From Bacteroidales bacterium 6E (GTDB lineage Bacteria; Bacteroidota; Bacteroidia; Bacteroidales; Prolixibacteraceae): a stretch of 64,000 nucleotides of DNA. Within the stretch, counting starts at the first letter, position 1. The number at the start of each line of letters is the position of its first letter. The position numbers and the translations under genes are program-made. The notes under the pieces were generated by a model. The model did no database searches, was not told the DNA's origin, and was given only the letters and a program-made list of their open reading frames with translations. The stretch lies in assembly GCA_001270045.2 (NCBI GenBank), contig DF970690.1, positions 282,369 to 346,368 of the forward strand, read 5' to 3'. This document shows positions 62,249 to 64,000 of this stretch, in pieces.

Positions 62249-63633
62249 GAATATAAATTTTCTATTTCTTCAAGACTTTTTCCTTTTGTTTCAGGTAGGC
62301 TTTTAAATATAAATAAGTAACCTACTATACTTATGATAGCATAAATCCAAAATGTACCCGCTGCCCCAAGTGCCTTATTTAATATTGGGAATGTATATGT
62401 GAGTCCAAAAGAGGCTAGCCATAAAGAGGTAGTTGCAATGGCCATTGCCACACCTCTTATACGGTTTGGAAATATTTCCGAAAGAATCACCCAGGTTACA
62501 GGGGCAAGAGTAAAGGCATATATTGCAATACTTATTACGACCAGAGACAGAATTATTATTCCTTGTAATTCCAAATAATAGCTAAATCCTAAAATCGTGT
62601 ATATTATGGCAAGGCCAGAAGATCCGATAAGCATCATTTTCCTCCTACCAAGAGAATCAACTATTCGCATTGCCACAAGTGTAAAGACTAAATTAACGGA
62701 GCCAGTAATTACCACATTCAATAACATTTCAGAAACTGAATAGCCTGCTGAACTAAACACTTCATCTGCATAATTGAAAATCACATTAATTCCACACCAT
62801 TGTTGGTAGGCTGCCAAAACTATTCCTAATATCAGGAACGGGCGAAACTTCTTATTATAAAGAGTTTGCCAATCAACTTTACCTTTTACAAGCCCATTAA
62901 GACTTTCATATATTCTACTTACTTCAAATTTTGCGTGTTCACTACCTCCTATTTTCTCCAAAACTTTGTACGAAGCTTCGACCTTTCCTAATCTGATTAA
63001 GAATCTTGGGCTTTCCGGAATTGAAAATGTTAGTAACAAGAAAGTAAATGCAGGTATTGCCTCTGCCCAAAACATCCAACGCCAGCCCATCTGTCCATTC
63101 CATGATAATTTGATAACTTCATCAGTAGTACCAGCAGGGACATGTTCTGCAATGAAAAAATTGACGATTTGAGCCGATAAAATGCCGATGACAATTGTGA
63201 GTTGATTAACTGAAACTAACCTGCCACGAATTTGAGATGGTGAAATTTCGGCGATATAAAGTGGAGAGGTTGCTGATGCTATCCCAATGGCTAATCCACC
63301 AAGAATCCGATAAATTATAAATGGATTATATGAATCCACAATACCTGTCCCGATAGCTGAAATCGCAAATAATAGGGCAGAAAATTTCAATAGCAGCACT
63401 CTGCCATAACGGTCTGAAAGATATCCAGAAAACAATGCGCCAAATAAGCAACCAAGTAAGGCGCTACTCATTGCAAAGCCTTGATGGACTGGAGAATTAA
63501 CGATATCAAAGTATCTTTCATAAAAAGGCTTTGCTCCTCCAATAACCACCCAATCATAACCAAACAGTAAGCCACCAAGTGCTGAAACCAATGTAATTCT
63601 GATAATAAATTCTCTATTAAAATTCGCATCCAT
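62245..63633 (-). CDS. Sugar porter family MFS transporter
   Basis: 12-helix proton-sugar symporter or facilitator of 462 residues. Sugar porter motifs are all present: GYDWVVIGGAKPFY in helix 1, GYLSDRYGRVLLLK (GRR/K loop), YIAEISPSQIRGRL after helix 4, PESPRFL in the central loop, GRRKMM after helix 8 and PETKGKSLEEIE at the C-terminus. XylE/AraE/GalP are the best-known relatives; the sugar cannot be told. The start ATG is at 63633. It is coupled to the DUF5107 gene through an ATGA overlap, and a glycan-type gene follows upstream. Confidence 0.93.
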   Translation of the reverse strand: MDANFNREFIIRITLVSALGGLLFGYDWVVIGGAKPFYERYFDIVNSPVHQGFAMSSALLGCLFGALFSGYLSDRYGRVLLLKFSALLFAISAIGTGIVDSYNPFIIYRILGGLAIGIASATSPLYIAEISPSQIRGRLVSVNQLTIVIGILSAQIVNFFIAEHVPAGTTDEVIKLSWNGQMGWRWMFWAEAIPAFTFLLLTFSIPESPRFLIRLGKVEASYKVLEKIGGSEHAKFEVSRIYESLNGLVKGKVDWQTLYNKKFRPFLILGIVLAAYQQWCGINVIFNYADEVFSSAGYSVSEMLLNVVITGSVNLVFTLVAMRIVDSLGRRKMMLIGSSGLAIIYTILGFSYYLELQGIIILSLVVISIAIYAFTLAPVTWVILSEIFPNRIRGVAMAIATTSLWLASFGLTYTFPILNKALGAAGTFWIYAIISIVGYLFIFKSLPETKGKSLEEIENLYS

Positions 63634-63806
63634 GTAAATTCATCTTAGGGCATGATTGTCAGATAATTGAAAATCACATATAAATTTGAAAAGCAAGCAG
63701 TGAAATAAAATAACCAAGAATATTTTTAATGCATCATTCACAGTATAAGGTTTGTTATTTATCATGATTCATGATTAACAGATTAATCTAATGGTAAATT
63801 TATGCA

Positions 63807-64000
63807 TTAATGGTTTGGTTCGATTATCACTGTTTGACCCCTTTTCATTTGGATATATAAAATACTGTCCTGTTTTAGCATCTTGCCTCCAATTGTTTTG
63901 AAATCAGTACTTTTATAAGGATTTTTTAATTGGAGAACTCCACTGTTTTCTGAGTATATCTCAACTTTTTCCACCTCGCCATTTACCTTGTCAGCCGAAA
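63807..64000 (-). CDS. C-terminus of an unidentified, possibly glycoside-hydrolase, protein (runs off window)
   Basis: The minus strand is open from the window edge (codons read from base 63998) to a TAA at 63807-63809, about 63 residues. The tail has VEKVEIYSENSGVLQLKNP and ends QMKRGQTVIIEPNH, a two-strand beta pattern like the C-terminal domain of GH95-type fucosidases or related secreted hydrolases. The stop is 170 bases upstream of the MFS gene, so the three genes may form one carbohydrate-use unit. Too short for a family call. Confidence 0.4.
   Translation of the reverse strand, partial: SADKVNGEVEKVEIYSENSGVLQLKNPYKSTDFKTIGGKMLKQDSILYIQMKRGQTVIIEPNH

Overview
The window looks like chromosome of an anaerobic or facultative member of the Bacteroidota, probably Bacteroidales/Marinilabiliales-like. 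The evidence is a set of TAnnTTTG -7 promoter boxes, the protein families present (SMUG2-like DUF4918, DUF5009, DUF5107, RseC-Rnf, FtsX-like permeases, PQQ-like propellers, carboxynorspermidine-type saccharopine dehydrogenase) and several lipobox signal peptides. This placement is inference from families and promoters; no 16S rRNA gene is present.

Layout. 1-5.6 kb: 3' part of a Ca2+ P-type ATPase, tRNA-Pro and tRNA-Ser on the minus strand with a degenerate tRNA-Ser-like fragment beside them, ppk2 and an S9 oligopeptidase lipoprotein. 5.8-19.8 kb: housekeeping and mixed genes, namely an SSS symporter, a carboxy(nor)spermidine synthase, a DUF819 membrane protein, an AraC regulator, an OmpA-type protein, PBP1A, an ABC-F protein, a SMUG2-like glycosylase and a GH9 glycanase. 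19.8-25.3 kb (minus): RseC-like plus rnfBCDGEA, an ion-pumping ferredoxin:NAD+ oxidoreductase.

25.5-45.0 kb (minus): a run of 13 co-directional genes without an obvious internal terminator. In transcription order it encodes three PQQ-like propellers, an NHL-like propeller, a tiny Tat-exported Cys-rich protein, a Tat-exported multi-[4Fe-4S] protein (NapG-like), a polytopic NapH/NosR-type Fe-S protein, a membrane-anchored propeller, a NuoE-NuoF fusion, a 2Fe-2S/GltD-like flavoprotein that appears to lack the pyridine-nucleotide domain, another propeller, a glycosyltransferase, and a LolD/FtsX-type ABC transporter. I regard this as the best candidate for an undescribed system: a soluble NADH/ferredoxin-type flavin module, a quinone/Fe-S relay across the inner membrane and five to six extracytoplasmic propellers. 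It lies directly upstream of rnf on the same strand.

45.4-58.4 kb: short accessory genes (a response regulator, a degenerate receiver, CorA, a Rnk/GreA-C protein, a FemAB-type transferase, a TPR protein, a truncated membrane-tethered AraC protein, DUF5009, a carboxylesterase lipoprotein, a metallophosphoesterase, a free-standing E2 acyltransferase domain and a HEXXH protein). They are interspersed with families of strong intergenic palindromes. One palindrome (58.69 kb) has interrupted a VOC/glyoxalase gene. From about 58.86 kb to the end the DNA is visibly more A+T rich and encodes a DUF5107-TPR protein, an overlapping sugar-porter MFS gene and the C-terminus of a further protein. This looks like a carbohydrate-use locus, perhaps acquired, whose junction coincides with the repeat-rich, pseudogene-bearing stretch.
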